A DNA stretch of 64,000 nt, taken from NCBI GenBank assembly GCA_019918135.1, contig WBZZ01001140.1, positions 201,501 through 265,500 on the forward strand, written 5' to 3'. The DNA is from Paulinella micropora (Eukaryota > Cercozoa > Imbricatea > Euglyphida > Paulinellidae). Position 1 is the stretch's first letter. Every line of letters begins with the position of its first letter. The translations under genes and the position numbers were made by a program. Below, piece after piece: positions 1 to 9,752 of the stretch. The notes below the pieces were generated by a model. The model was not told the origin of the DNA, did no database searches, and saw nothing but the letters and a program-made list of their open reading frames with translations.

Positions 1-1268
1 TCTTGATCTGCCCGGCCGCCAAACGTCACTGTGACAACGCTGGGCGGCTGCGCGAGGGCGACCTTGGTGGGGAGGGCTTGCCCCCAAGCCAAGCGCGCAA
101 TGTCGGAGGGAGCCGCAGCAGAGCCATCGGACGGAAGTGTCGCCCGAGGGCGACTGCGACTGGCCGCAACCCGAGGGCAACGCTGAACGGCAGCGGGATG
201 CGCCTGCCGCTTGAAACGCGCGGGCGCGTCCTGCTCTTGCCACGCCGGGGCGTTCGGGGCGCCGTCGCAGTCGCCCACGCTGGCGGAAGCAGTAAACTCG
301 TCCAGCTGGGCCTCGCTGAGGCTAATGGCCGGGGTAAAGGCAAAATGTCGGACCAGACAAGCAGGACCCCCCGCTCCATTGCCCACCCCGTCGCAGGTGC
401 AGGGGGCAGCAGCACCTGCGGGGTGAGGCGGCACCGCGCCCCCCGGTAGCGCAAAGATGCCGAGGGGGAGGAGGGGTCGGCGAGCGGGGACGGGCGTGTG
501 GCAGTTTTGGTTGAAGGGGCAGCGACCGTCCGAGGATGGGCCGCAGTCGAAGCAGCCCTCGCATGGGCGCCGTTCTGCTTTGTCGCAGTACACGTAGCGA
601 CAGCCCGCCTTTTGTTTGTAGATGGAGAGGTCGACGACGGACTCGAGGGGCAGGTCAGGGTATTTCGGGAAGTGTAGCGGGAAGGCACGGGCGGCGGCCT
701 GGACCAAGAGGCCGGCGTCGGCCCAGTGGAGTGCCAGCCCGCTGAAGACTAGGTGGAAGGACAGCTTGACAAAATGGACGAGTTTGCGCGAGCGCGTGCC
801 GTCCTCGAAAAGTTGGAACTTGCACGCCGGGCCGTGCGACTGCAGGACGTGGCACTGTGCCCCCGCGCACAGTGCGTCAGTGCCGCTCGCTCTCGCGCGC
901 GCAATCGCTAGAGAAGCCAGCACGGCCAGGAAGGCGCGCATGAAATGGCCGAACCGGGCGGGCGAGAGCTGGGGGTTCTGCTTGGAGTCGAGATCCACGA
1001 CGAGCTTACAGAACGGCATGTGCAAGACTTCGACGAGAGAGGGGCCGGGGCAAGCCAGACAAACGAGGACGCGCAGCAAGGTGTTGAGCCTAGCGCGCTC
1101 GGAGGGCAAGATGTGGAGGCGGCCGCCGGACATGAGAGTGAAATTGGGCTCGAAGCGGTCTCGAAAGGCGCGGGCCGACGCCCGCGTCAGGAGGGCCTGG
1201 AGTTCTGTTTGCAACAGGCCAATCCTAGACGAGTGGGCAACGTCAGAGGACGGCGCGGCAGCAGCCAT
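1..1268 (-). CDS. AEP-superfamily (D5/PrimPol-like) DNA primase, 3' end outside window
   Basis: An ATG at 1268 on the minus strand opens a frame that stays open for 422 codons to the window edge, so the C-terminus is missing. Three short motifs appear in the order expected for archaeo-eukaryotic primases. They are an acidic pair DLD at residues 92-94 after hydrophobic residues, SFH at 170-172 (the SxH nucleotide-binding motif) and VVDLSIYK at 211-218 followed by R224 and K230. Directly after comes a Cys/His cluster (C236, C239, C242, C250, C256, H257), probably zinc-binding. The family makes primers for DNA replication, and in large DNA viruses this domain is often fused to an SF3 helicase, which here would lie beyond the edge. 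The tail seen (270-422) is Ala/Pro-rich. Seen: open frame and motifs. Inferred: primase activity. Cellular PrimPol is the main alternative. Confidence 0.72.
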   Translation of the reverse strand, partial: MAAAAPSSDVAHSSRIGLLQTELQALLTRASARAFRDRFEPNFTLMSGGRLHILPSERARLNTLLRVLVCLACPGPSLVEVLHMPFCKLVVDLDSKQNPQLSPARFGHFMRAFLAVLASLAIARARASGTDALCAGAQCHVLQSHGPACKFQLFEDGTRSRKLVHFVKLSFHLVFSGLALHWADAGLLVQAAARAFPLHFPKYPDLPLESVVDLSIYKQKAGCRYVYCDKAERRPCEGCFDCGPSSDGRCPFNQNCHTPVPARRPLLPLGIFALPGGAVPPHPAGAAAPCTCDGVGNGAGGPACLVRHFAFTPAISLSEAQLDEFTASASVGDCDGAPNAPAWQEQDAPARFKRQAHPAAVQRCPRVAASRSRPRATLPSDGSAAAPSDIARLAWGQALPTKVALAQPPSVVTVTFGGRADQ

Positions 1269-1761
1269 GGCCCACTTGCCGGCCGGGGGGGGCCTTGGGC
1301 TTTTGGGCCTGTTTTCTTTTTTTTGAAGCAGCCTTCTTTTTTAAAGAGAAGAAAAGAAAAAGGAAAAGAGAAAGAAAAAAAGTAGGGGGGGAGGAAAAAG
1401 AAAAAAAAGGGAGCGGGGGGGGGGGGAAGGAAAAAGAAAAAAAAGGGAGCGGGGGGCGGGGAGAAAAAGAGAAAAAAAAGGGAGAGGGGGGGGGGGCAAA
1501 GAGGCGCACCCCCTCCCCACACCACCTCCCCTCGCCTTCGAAGGGAGGGAATAAAGCCTTTGCTTTTTTGGTGGGAACACAATTGTGGCGCCAAGTCCCG
1601 CGGGTTTGGCTACCCCTTCTTCCCCCCCCCCCCCGCGCGCGCGGCCCCGCGCCAGCGCACGTCTGGATTCTTTCTTTTTTTTTGTGTGTGTAGCGCACGT
1701 TCTGAATTCTTGCTTTTGTTGTGTGTAAAAGTTCTAGAGCGCCGTCCGTGCCCGTTCCCAA

Positions 1762-1799
<38 letters not shown>

Positions 1800-1870
1800 T
1801 CTGCTTCACGATCCGGCTAGGCCCTGGGGGGCGGGAAAAAAGAGCACTTCAGGTTCTAGCCGGACATTCG
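1269..1870. repeat. Low-complexity intergenic stretch: purine repeat, poly-C and (CT)n
   Basis: This gap separates the divergent primase and RING/Sel1 genes and must contain both promoters. Between about 1380 and 1500 a purine-rich block of A5-8 and G6-10 runs is repeated about three times with an imperfect period near 35-40 bp. A C14 run lies near 1622 and a CT dinucleotide tract runs from about 1763 to 1800. Long open frames here (for example plus 1295-1693 and minus 1187-1594) are made only of these simple runs and are not genes. No recognisable TATA box. Confidence 0.8.
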
Positions 1871-4073
1871 ATGCCCGGCTGGTTTGCCCACGACCACGCA
1901 GAGGCGCCGGACGAATTGTCGTGCCCTCTTTGCCTCGGCAAAGTCTGCAAAGCGGTAGCGCACAACTGCGGGCAGTGTTTCTGCCAGGACTGCTTCTCGC
2001 AGGCGCTGGCCAGCGACTTGCCCCAGCAGCGATGCCCGCACTGCCGCCAAGAGGGCGCGCGGGCCGACCCCTGCCACCGCACCCGGCGCGAAGTACTCAA
2101 CCTCCGCCTGCCTGTCTGCCCGTCTGTTGCCTGCGCGGCTGTGATCAGGCTAGGCGACCTCGCTGCTCACTCGCGCGCCTGCGAGCACGTGCTGCGCAGC
2201 AGCGCGGAGGATGGCCACGGCCGCAGCCAGCAAGAGATAGGCTTGCAGCTGCTGGAGCACAATCAGACCGACGAGGGCCTGGCGTGGCTGCGGCGGGCCG
2301 CCGCGCAGGGAGACGGAAAGGCGCAGTTTACGTTGTTTCACAACCTGGAAGACGACGCCGAGGCTGAGCGCTTCCGCCAGGCGGCCCTGGAAGCCGGGTA
2401 TGCAGAGGACTGCCTGGAAGAGGCCGAGGGCTCGTGCTACAGAGACTGGCCCCAGGCCAAACGCGGCTTCGAATTGCTGCTACGGGCCAAGAGTGTTGCA
2501 AAACAGAACCCTGCCCCGTGGTAGGCCTAGCCCGCGATCAGTGGCATGACGAACTACTATTGCTTGATGTGGAAAGTTCTCCCGAGCCCGGCCGCGTACT
2601 CTTCTTGGAAAAAGCGGAGCAGAAAGTTCCGGGCAACGCCATGACTACCTACACCCTAGCGAAAATGTACTGGCGGAAGAAGCGCTCCTCCGCGCGGGCA
2701 CTAGTTACGTTCCGACGCGCGATTTCGCTGCTGACGGCTTCGCGCGACGACACTGAGTTGCGCGCGGATTGGCAGTCGGAGCTAGCGCGCAGGCTGCTGC
2801 GCCTGGCCTACCACTGCAAGCACGGCGCCTCGCCAGGCGGGCCCCGGCAAGCCCGCGCGTGGGACGCCGAGGCCGCGGAGCTCTTGCAGCAGCTGGCCCA
2901 GCCGGACTACTCCGACCTGTACGAGCTAGGCGTGTGCTGGTTGCTGGGCCGCGGCGTGGCCCAGAACCACGCGCGGGGCGTCGCGGCGCTAGAGCGGGCG
3001 GTCGCCTGCGCCGGGCCCTTCGCGTGGCAGCACCTGGCCGCGTACAGGCTCGGTTGTCTGTACCTGTCGGGGGGTGCCGCGTTGCCGGTCGACAAGCGCC
3101 GGGCCTGGTCTCTGTTCTGGTCTACGACGAAGAAGCCCCGCGCTGGTCTCTGTTCTTGTCTACAATAGAGGATGAGGGGCCCGGCGCAACGATGCCCGAC
3201 TTCCTGCCGAAATTTTTGCACGAGCTGCGCCTCGGCGAATGGGACAATGCGGACAGCTGGGTCCACTTTGGGTCAAGACCGTACTACTCTAGCCATTTCC
3301 TCGCGGTGGCTCTGTTCGAGCTTGGCTGCGCGGCGGCGAATGGGACTATGCGGACGAGGGGCAGTGGTGTTCGTTCGAGGGCAGAGATATCGTGTTGCTG
3401 TTCTCGCTGGCGGCTACGCTGGATGAGGCTGGGGTTTGCTACGATGACGGCTTTTTCTTGGCCAGCCAGTACGACCCCCTGACTCACCTGTACATGCACC
3501 GACAGTTATACACGAGCGCGGAAGACAACGAAGTTTCGCAAGACATGTTCGAATGGATCAAACTACAGCGAGGACGCCTGAATTGCGCGGGCCCCAGCTG
3601 CGAGCTGTGCGGAGGAGGGGTCGCCGGTCCGTTGAAGCAGTGTGAGAAGGCGGCCGTCCTGGCTAGGGCGGAGCAAGAGCACCGCGCCGCCAGCCGCGCG
3701 GTAGCGAGCTGGCTAGAGAGCCCCTATTTGAGGCCCGCAGACCTTACCGCAGACGAAGCGAAGCGCGCAACAGCGCAGTGCGAGCGCCTCGCAGCCGCCG
3801 GCGATGCGCACGCCCAAGGCATCCTGGGGCTCTACGTGTGCGAGGCTGACAAATCCGTTGGCTGCGCTTGTCCGCGCGCGGCGAGAAGCATGAACTGCGT
3901 TTGGACGTGCTCTGGCAACTGGGCGTGGACCTGTGGATGTCTCAAGCGCCCCGCGCTGCTACCGAGGCAGAACGCGCCTTACTGCAGCTGGAAGCGATGC
4001 AGTGCTTTGAGCAAGTAGCAAGCGAACGCACACAGCTGGCCCGGAACAGCCTGGGCAGCCCGCACACCATTTA
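1871..4073 (+). pseudogene. RING / TRAF-type zinc finger / Sel1-repeat protein, frame interrupted
   Basis: The ATG at 1871 begins a RING-like finger with C18, C21, C33, C36/C38, C41, C55 and C58. The usual Cys-x-His step reads CGQ, so the His ligand is replaced. A second Cys/His segment (about residues 75-100) resembles a TRAF-type zinc finger. Downstream are Sel1-type helical repeats with the usual AAAQGD and YxLGxxYLxG signatures at about 2290-3110, and a last part with Cys pairs. Such proteins are typically E3 ubiquitin-ligase adaptors that bind substrates through Sel1 repeats. The coding signal moves between frames about four times before the final stop at 4073. Short introns, consensus indels or true decay are all possible. 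A short stretch is directly repeated around 3105-3165, and a related GEWD unit occurs near 3234 and 3335. Confident about RING plus Sel1, not about gene integrity. Confidence 0.6.
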
Positions 4074-4258
4074 AGACACGAAGCGAACTGTTGTCAAGTC
4101 TTTTTTAGAATTAAAGAACTCGTGCCTTTTTTTTAAAACAGGTTCGCCGCTCAGCAGGTCGTCGGGCCCTCCTCTTTTATTTTTTGTCTCTTGCCAAGAG
4201 TTTTTTTGGCGACGGCTTTGGCAGTGGCTCGACAAAAGCCCCCCCCGGATAAGACCTG

Positions 4259-4295
<37 letters not shown>

Positions 4296-4510
4296 GTTTT
4301 TATCCAAACTTGGCAAATTCATTACGAGCTCCCCTCTTCCTCCAGACCAACGCCCTCCCCCCCCCCCCCTTGTCTGGGGGAAAGGCGGGCTGGGAAGGCT
4401 GGCGGGCTTTTTTTTTGTTTTAATTTAAAGTTTTTGTAAAACATTTCTATCGCTCATAGTCCTGTTCACCACCCTCACACACTTTTTTTTTCTTCCGACG
4501 TCGCGCGGTT
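4074..4510. repeat. Intergenic stretch with a T35 run
   Basis: This gap lies between two convergent genes. It holds a pure run of 35 T (4260-4294), a C11 run near 4358 and several T8-T9 runs. No coding frame with normal composition is seen. It probably supplies the 3' ends of both neighbours. Confidence 0.8.
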
Positions 4511-6307
4511 TCAGATGGGAGCCACGAATTCTCGGATTTCCTGCCGGCACAAGGGGCAGCGCGCCAGCTGTGCCGCGCAGTCGGCGCAGACCCGGGCGTG
4601 TGCGCAGGGGAAAAACACAACCAGAGGTCCCGTTTCTTGGCCGGGCTCGTTCAGGCAAACCGCGCAGGGCTGCCCGTCCTCGACGTTTGCCAACGGAGCC
4701 CGGGTTTTCTTTTCTTTGCGCCGCAGGCCGCGGAGGTGTACTTTCGCTCTCTTGCAAAGCGTGCGGGTGTCGCGCAGCTTGTTTTCCAAGACGGCTAGCT
4801 CCTGCCGCGCGCGGGCGGCCTCAGCCGTTAGCCTCATGTTCTCGCGCCGCAGCGCCTTCCCGGACTCCTCCGCGGCGGCTAGCTCCCTCTCGCAGTCTGT
4901 CGCCCGGCGCCGCGAGACGGCTGCCTCCCTCTCGCAGTCTTCGCAGCCTTCGCAGCCCAACCGGCGCGGCGGCGGCCGTTTTTCTTCTTCTTCTTCTTCA
5001 TCTTCCTCGTACTCGTCGATGATAAACGAACCGTCGCTGTCCTCGTCGTCCTCGCTGTCGCTGTCCTCGCTGTCGTCACACGGCGAACGAAGAGGCCGGC
5101 GGGCCGGATCCCAGAACGAATACAGCCGGTCGACCAGCTGGGCGGGCCGCCCGCAGTTGACCAACCGTCGACTGTGCGCGTGCGGCATGTCCCCCCAGTC
5201 GTGCAGCCAATCACCCTCCAGCGAGGCACCCGCCTGCACCAGCAGGCCGGCCAGGCACAGAGCCGGCGGGACCGCCGGCACCTTGACCCCCCAGGCGCCC
5301 GTGCCGTTGTCGTCCCCAAGGATGCACGCCCCAGCCAGAGCCATTTCCAGCAGCGCCTGATTGTGCGCACAGTCCGCCTGTGAGCCCAAAACCTTGAGCA
5401 AGACCGGGGAACTGCAGAAAAAACTTGAGCAAGACCGGGGACTGGCCCGCGACGGCCGCCGCGGCCCAAACGCCGTCGGAAAGCTGCAACAACTCCTTCG
5501 CATCCAGAAGTATGGCAAACAACTCCTGGCGGCCCAGCCCCAGCAGCGCCGCGTTCAGGATTGCCACCACGTCGCACGCCTCCCGGAAGCTCCGGGAAGC
5601 GCAAGTGCGCACCTCTAGCTTAACCACCCTCAGCAGTTCCAGCAACAACATCTCGAGGAAGAACACCTTGTACACCTTGTGTTCTTTTTGCCCCCGGAAC
5701 ATCTTCAGCCCGAGCAGCACCTTCCTCAGCGGCCGCGGCGACGGGTAACTGCCATTGCGCAGTGTCTGCCACACCCGCCCCACGGCGCCCAGCCAGCTGA
5801 CCCAAGTGCTGGCGACTGTCGGACGGGAGCTGTCCCCGGCCTTGCTCACCAGCGACGACACGGGTGCTAGCTCATCCCTCGATGTCAATCTGTTGGGGCC
5901 CGACAGCAGGCCCAACACCGTCTTCGCCACCAGCTGACAATTTGCGTCAATGTCACAGTCCAGGCGTTTGACAGTCGCCCACAACACCCTCAACGCCGCC
6001 GCGCCGGCACGGGCGGCCGCCAGCTTGCCGTACAGCAAGAACAGGCCTTGGGCGACGGGGCCACTGTTATCGCCCGACAGTCGCGCTTTGTTTCTCGCCT
6101 CAGACCTCAGACATTGCAGCACCTGCTCCGTCGCCGCCACGTCGCCGTTCCGAACAAAGAACTCCAGAAAACGCAGAAAAACACCCTGGCAGGCATGCTC
6201 TGCAAGAAAAAAGACAGGTTGCCGCGGTCAACCTCGCACGGGTCCTGGTCTATATTTGCCCACCTCGCGCTGCGCTCACCGGACTGTTGGCTTGGCAGTG
6301 CTGCCAT
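4511..6307 (-). CDS. Helical-repeat protein with acidic segment, coiled coil and C-terminal RING; spliced
   Basis: The best start is an ATG at 6307. Its 28-nt first exon ends at a GTGAGC donor, and an 80-nt intron (6279-6200) ends in a pyrimidine tract and TTGCAG. Splicing joins it in frame to the long open frame below. The N-terminal 280 residues are helical and may be ankyrin/ARM-like. A very acidic stretch containing SDGSFIIDEYEEDEE follows, then a Gln/Arg/Glu-rich coiled coil and a C3HC4 RING at the C-terminus (C-x2-C, CAH, C-x2-C, C-x2-C). It is probably an E3 ubiquitin ligase. The frame changes once near the middle, where an imperfect direct repeat of about 30 bp (about 5390-5440) sits; a very short intron is an alternative. 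Seen: RING and splice signals. Inferred: ligase role. Confidence 0.62.
6200..6279 (-). other. Predicted GT-AG intron (80 nt) in the RING gene
   Basis: On the minus strand the donor is GTGAGC directly after TCCG and the acceptor is TTTTTTCTTGCAG. Removing it joins a 9-residue ATG-starting exon to a long open frame that has no ATG of its own nearby. Phase 1. Confidence 0.6.
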
Positions 6308-6749
6308 CCCCTCCGCCCCCCCTTTTTTGGACCCCCCTCCCCCCTTTTTTTTGTTGTTATACACCGTTCTTGTTTTGTTTTCGGGGGGGAGGGAAACGGG
6401 GAGGGGAGAGAGAGAGAGAAAAACAAATGGCCCCCCCCCCCGCGTTCCCTCAATTGCGCAACCCCAATGTTTGGGCCTCCTTGCGCAACCCCCTGTGTTG
6501 CAAAAAAACGCGAGGGTTGCAGGAAAGGGTGGGGGGGGCCATTTGTTTTCCCCCGAGTACCTTCACCCCTCCCCCCCCCCCCTCAGGCTATCGATCACAC
6601 ACACACACAACCTTGCAGACAATTACACACAACCTTGCAGGCAATTACACACAACCTTGCAGACAATTACATGTAGAAAGTCACCATAATCACACCCACT
6701 ATTTTTTTTTCTTGTGCCAATACGTCTATGCCTGTAATCTTGTCTAAGT

Positions 6750-6788
<39 letters not shown>

Positions 6789-7027
6789 AAAAAAAAGTTG
6801 TATGTGTTGTCCCTGCCTTTTCTGTGCATGTGGCGCTAAATTTATCTGTAGGTCTTGGTGTCAATTCCTAGGTTTCGGGGGGGTGATTGACGCGTAAAAT
6901 CACAATTGTGACGTACGCGCAAGAGAACATACCGGAACCAAAAAAAAAGAATGAAAGAAAAAAAAAGCAAAGCCAAACTTTTTGTTGTTGTTGTTGTTGT
7001 GTGTTGGCAAACGTAGGAGCTCGATCC
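6308..7027. repeat. Intergenic low-complexity region: inverted repeat, 22-bp tandem repeat, T33
   Basis: Three structures lie between the divergent RING and SR-rich genes. A perfect 17-bp inverted repeat (arms 6421-6437 and 6532-6548, AAACAAATGGCCCCCCC and its complement) encloses 94 nt. A 22-bp unit beginning ACACACAACC is repeated three times (6603-6668) with one mismatch. A T33 run lies at 6751-6783. Just before the SR-rich gene a GTT repeat occurs near 6982-7000. Open frames crossing this region have homopolymer composition and are not genes. Confidence 0.75.
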
Positions 7028-8074
7028 ATGGCGCAAACCCTTACCGATCGCGGCCGCAGAGCGATTCGTCGCCAGGCCCAAGAAGCTGACACTGTCGGAA
7101 AAAAAAGTCGTCCCAGATCTCGCGTAGTTCCTGGCCCCGGGGACGCATCCGGAAGCGCTACTCAGCAGCAGGAAGAAGTTGTTCGTCAGGAGGAGGCTGC
7201 CTACAGCAGCCACGAAGGAGAAGTGCCTGGCCAAGAGGACTCTCACGGGTGTCAGAGCACAGCGCTGGCCCCCGAGGACGCAGCCGGAAGCGCTACCCAG
7301 CCACAAGCGGAAGTTGCTCGTTTGAACCCCACTCAACAACAAACACAGGCTGCTCGTCGTTCTTCTGAAATATCCTGTTACAAAGACATGTCTGGCCAGA
7401 GACATTATTTTTACCCGAGCCGGAGCCGCAGTCCAACTCGGAGCCGGAGCCGGAGCCCAACTCAGAGCAGAAGCCGGAGCAGAAGCCGGAGCAGCAGCCA
7501 CAGCTCAGACTCCTTCAGCCTCAGCAGTAGCGCCCCGTCGTCGTCACCGAACAGGAACTCGTCGGTCAGCTTGTTGTTTTTTCTTTTTGTGTGTGTTCTC
7601 TCAGCTCTCTAATATCTAAGGCACCAAGAAAAAAAAAGAGCACCAAAGCTTTCTAGGGCCTGATTTAACCCCTACCCCAGGCGCACCTTCCTTTTTCTGT
7701 GTTTCGTTTTTTGGGTTTTTTTTTTTTTTTTCATTTAGGTACAACGTCGTCGAGATCGCAGCCGCTCGCCTGCGAAAAGCATTCTGGCTACCCCGATTGG
7801 TGATTTGGGCTTCAACGAGCTCGGCGACGCGGCCTGGGCTACCAAGTACAGCCTCGAAAACTTGATTACTTACTACCACCAAAAGCAAGCGGCCCATGGG
7901 TTCACTGACCTCAAAACCCGCATCGGCGAGGAAGGCCCCGCTCGCCTAAATCCCGGTCGCTGCTGCAAGCTAAAGCTCATCGAATACATACGCAACACCA
8001 GGCTCAAGATCACAGAATGGCAAGAAGCGCTAGATCATCTGTGCAACCTGATCGGCCCTTGTTCTTGTCTTTGA
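7028..8074 (+). CDS. SR-rich (arginine/serine-rich) protein, two exons
   Basis: The ATG at 7028 opens a frame whose end is rich in RS/SRSR dipeptides (about 7415-7510). The frame would otherwise run into a TAA, but a GT donor at 7565 and an acceptor at 7738 (long T tract, CATTTAG) fit a 174-nt phase-0 intron. Exon 2 (7739-8074) starts with more Arg/Ser (QRRRDRSRSP) and continues as a normal-looking folded segment of about 90 residues. The spliced product would be 290 residues. The RS signature continues across the junction, which is the best support for the splice. RS domains in eukaryotes mediate contacts in splicing or RNA processing, but no RNA-binding domain is recognised here. An AATAAA lies at 8211. 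The role is inferred; the exon structure is fairly secure. Confidence 0.7.
7565..7738 (+). other. Predicted GT-AG intron (174 nt) in SR-rich gene
   Basis: Donor GTCAGC; acceptor CATTTAG after an almost pure T tract; a possible branch sequence CTGAT at 7660. Phase 0, with an in-frame stop inside, so translation needs its removal. Confidence 0.65.
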
Positions 8075-8221
8075 ATGATCACCGCCTTTTTTTTGACCCC
8101 AGCTGACATTTGCCGGACAGTTGCTGAATTTCTTTTTTCTTGGCTTGCTCTCTCTCTCTCTCTCGCGCGCGCTCACGCACATTTAGAACCACACAAAAAA
8201 CAGCCAGTCTAATAAAAATAA

Positions 8222-8281
<60 letters not shown>

Positions 8282-8443
8282 CCACTGGTGTCTTGAAGAG
8301 TTTTAAACCTTCGGCGGTGTCCGGCCAGGACGGAGAGAAAAGAAGTGTCCAAGATCTTAAAAAAAAAAACAACTTACCGGCGGTGTCAATCAAAAGGACC
8401 GAGCGGGGGCCTGCTTAGAACGCGCCAGCAGCCCGCGCGGCCA
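8075..8443. repeat. Intergenic region with AATAAA and a T54 run
   Basis: An AATAAA at 8211-8216 is the probable poly(A) signal of the SR-rich gene. A (CT)n tract lies near 8150-8165. A pure run of 54 T (8224-8277) is the longest homopolymer in the window. No gene seen. Confidence 0.8.
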
Positions 8444-8880
8444 CTACAGACAAAACCTCCTCAGAAGCCAATGGCAGGTCGCAGGAGCTTTTCTTTGGTA
8501 GGCAAGATAAGCACGAACATGGACCACCAACGGGCTGGGGCTTGTCTGCTGCACCCGCCTCTGATTAAAAACGATTAGCGGCGTAGAGTCAAAATCGGCG
8601 ATCAGGGCACGCGGCAATGTCGGCACTATTGCGCCGACATTGCTGCGTGTATCGAAATTGGCAGGGCTGCCTACCGTTGGCGCCGGCACCAGTGTCGTTT
8701 CCGACTGGCCCTGCGAGGTCTGTAGATTTGACCAGGCTGATGAAAGTAAAAGCAGGCAGCTGCGCGGCCAAACACAAGTACCTGCCAGGCAAGATTTTCA
8801 GCACGGCTGCGCAGCAAGCACCCCGCTACAAGCCAGAGCCAGAGCACAAAGTAGGCTGAGAGAAACAGGCAGACGGTCAT
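8444..8880 (-). CDS. Small single-pass membrane protein, two exons
   Basis: The ATG at 8880 starts a strongly hydrophobic segment (about residues 2-23, with LWLWLV) and a short basic stretch, so it is probably a signal anchor. After WQ the sequence reads CAG then GTACTT, a near-perfect donor. An acceptor ATCTACAG at 8720 gives a 62-nt phase-0 intron and joins to a frame open to the stop at 8444. The product would be 124 residues, the second part rich in Ser/Thr/Asn and Pro. Without splicing the first frame continues into an Arg-rich tail and stops at 8671. No family recognised. Start choice and splice are inference; the membrane segment is seen. Confidence 0.45.
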
Positions 8881-9463
8881 CGTGGCGCGCCAAGCGACCT
8901 CTAGCCGGTATTTGATGTCCAGCAGCCTGATCTGTTTACTGTCGGGGGGAGCTGCCCCGCGCGCAGTGCTAAGAGTTGCAGCGCGCTCAGCCTCTTAGCG
9001 CTGTGCAGTAGTAGCCACCCACCGTACGTCGACTGGCTTAGCAACAGGAAAAATTTTAAACGTAGAAAATTTCGGGAAGGATTGGCGGCGGGGAAAATTA
9101 AAAAAAAATCATCAGATTTCCCCGCCCGCCAATCTTTCCCGAAATTTTCTACTTTAAATTTAGCATGATTGCCGAAGTGTCCTTTGATTAAAAAAATATA
9201 TATTCGTTAGCCGTAGAATACGTTAAAAGTCGTTCCAATCTTGCCGAAGTTTGCGGCAAAAAAGCTGTTTTGTCGTGAAGTTCACCGGAGTCAAAATTTC
9301 TGCCAAGCAACGTTTTTTTTTAATGGTCTACTATTGTGACTTTGAAGAAAGTGGAACTAACAATGTCATCCCTGTCTTCTCACTGCCCGAAGCGGAAAAA
9401 AAAGCTGTGACATCAGATGTTCCCTTCTTTCCGTTGGGAGTAAGCTTCTTGGTTGTCTTTTTT
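8881..9463. other. Intergenic region with a large imperfect hairpin
   Basis: No convincing gene is seen. The main object is an inverted repeat with arms 9051-9096 and 9117-9161, annotated separately. Around 8930-9000 the sequence is GC-rich without a good frame. The plus frame at 9251-9676 lacks an ATG at its start and overlaps the better small minus-strand gene. Confidence 0.6.
9051..9161. repeat. Long imperfect inverted repeat (hairpin) with GGCGGGCGGGGAAA motif
   Basis: The left arm 9051-9096 and right arm 9117-9161 pair over about 45 positions with a few mismatches and one-base gaps. The loop is about 20 nt and A-rich. The stem contains TTTCCCGAAATTTTC and TTTCCCCGCCCGCCAA. The second motif recurs near 9690, 11035 and 11080 in one orientation or the other. 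Confidence 0.85.
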
Positions 9464-9640
9464 TTATTGTTTGCTTTCCCGCTTGCTCAGCTCAACAATA
9501 CACCTCATTTCCCCCGATTCGAAGGGTGCGAGGGGGTCGTCAATCATTCTGTCCACCGCATCCGGGATCGTTGCTATGTCTTCACCCTTCTCCAACCGCT
9601 CGTATACGTCCGTGTACGTTTCCAGGATTTCTTTTTTCAT
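9464..9640 (-). CDS. Small acidic protein, 58 residues, unknown
   Basis: The ATG at 9640 opens a 58-residue frame with normal residue balance (MKKEILETYTDVYERLEKGE at the start, then a predicted acidic helix with IPDAVDRMIDDP). The stop TAA lies within CAATAAA, so the probable poly(A) signal overlaps the stop, as in the gene ending at 16068. It overlaps a plus-strand frame (9251-9676) that has no ATG start and hydrophobic low-complexity content, and I prefer the minus frame. No family recognised. Confidence 0.5.
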   Translation of the reverse strand: MKKEILETYTDVYERLEKGEDIATIPDAVDRMIDDPLAPFESGEMRCIVELSKRESKQ

Positions 9641-9752
9641 CTTCTCAAGCTCCGGAAAACTTTTTTTTGTGCTTAGCTAATGTCTGGACGTTGGCGGGCG
9701 GGGAGAAGCATTTTTCTTCGCTTGCAAAATGTTTCCCAGAAAAGCCGCCTGT

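Noticed and set aside
1187-1761. Long open frames through the purine/pyrimidine tract
   Set aside because: They consist of poly-Pro/Phe/Ser or poly-Lys/Gly from simple repeats and lack normal composition.
8224-8277. Poly(A) tail of a processed retrocopy
   Set aside because: No AATAAA at the right distance on the minus strand, no flanking duplication and no gene-like sequence just upstream of the run.
9251-9676. Plus-strand 141-codon frame
   Set aside because: No ATG at the start. Low-complexity hydrophobic content. The minus-strand 58-residue frame in the same place has better composition and a poly(A) signal.
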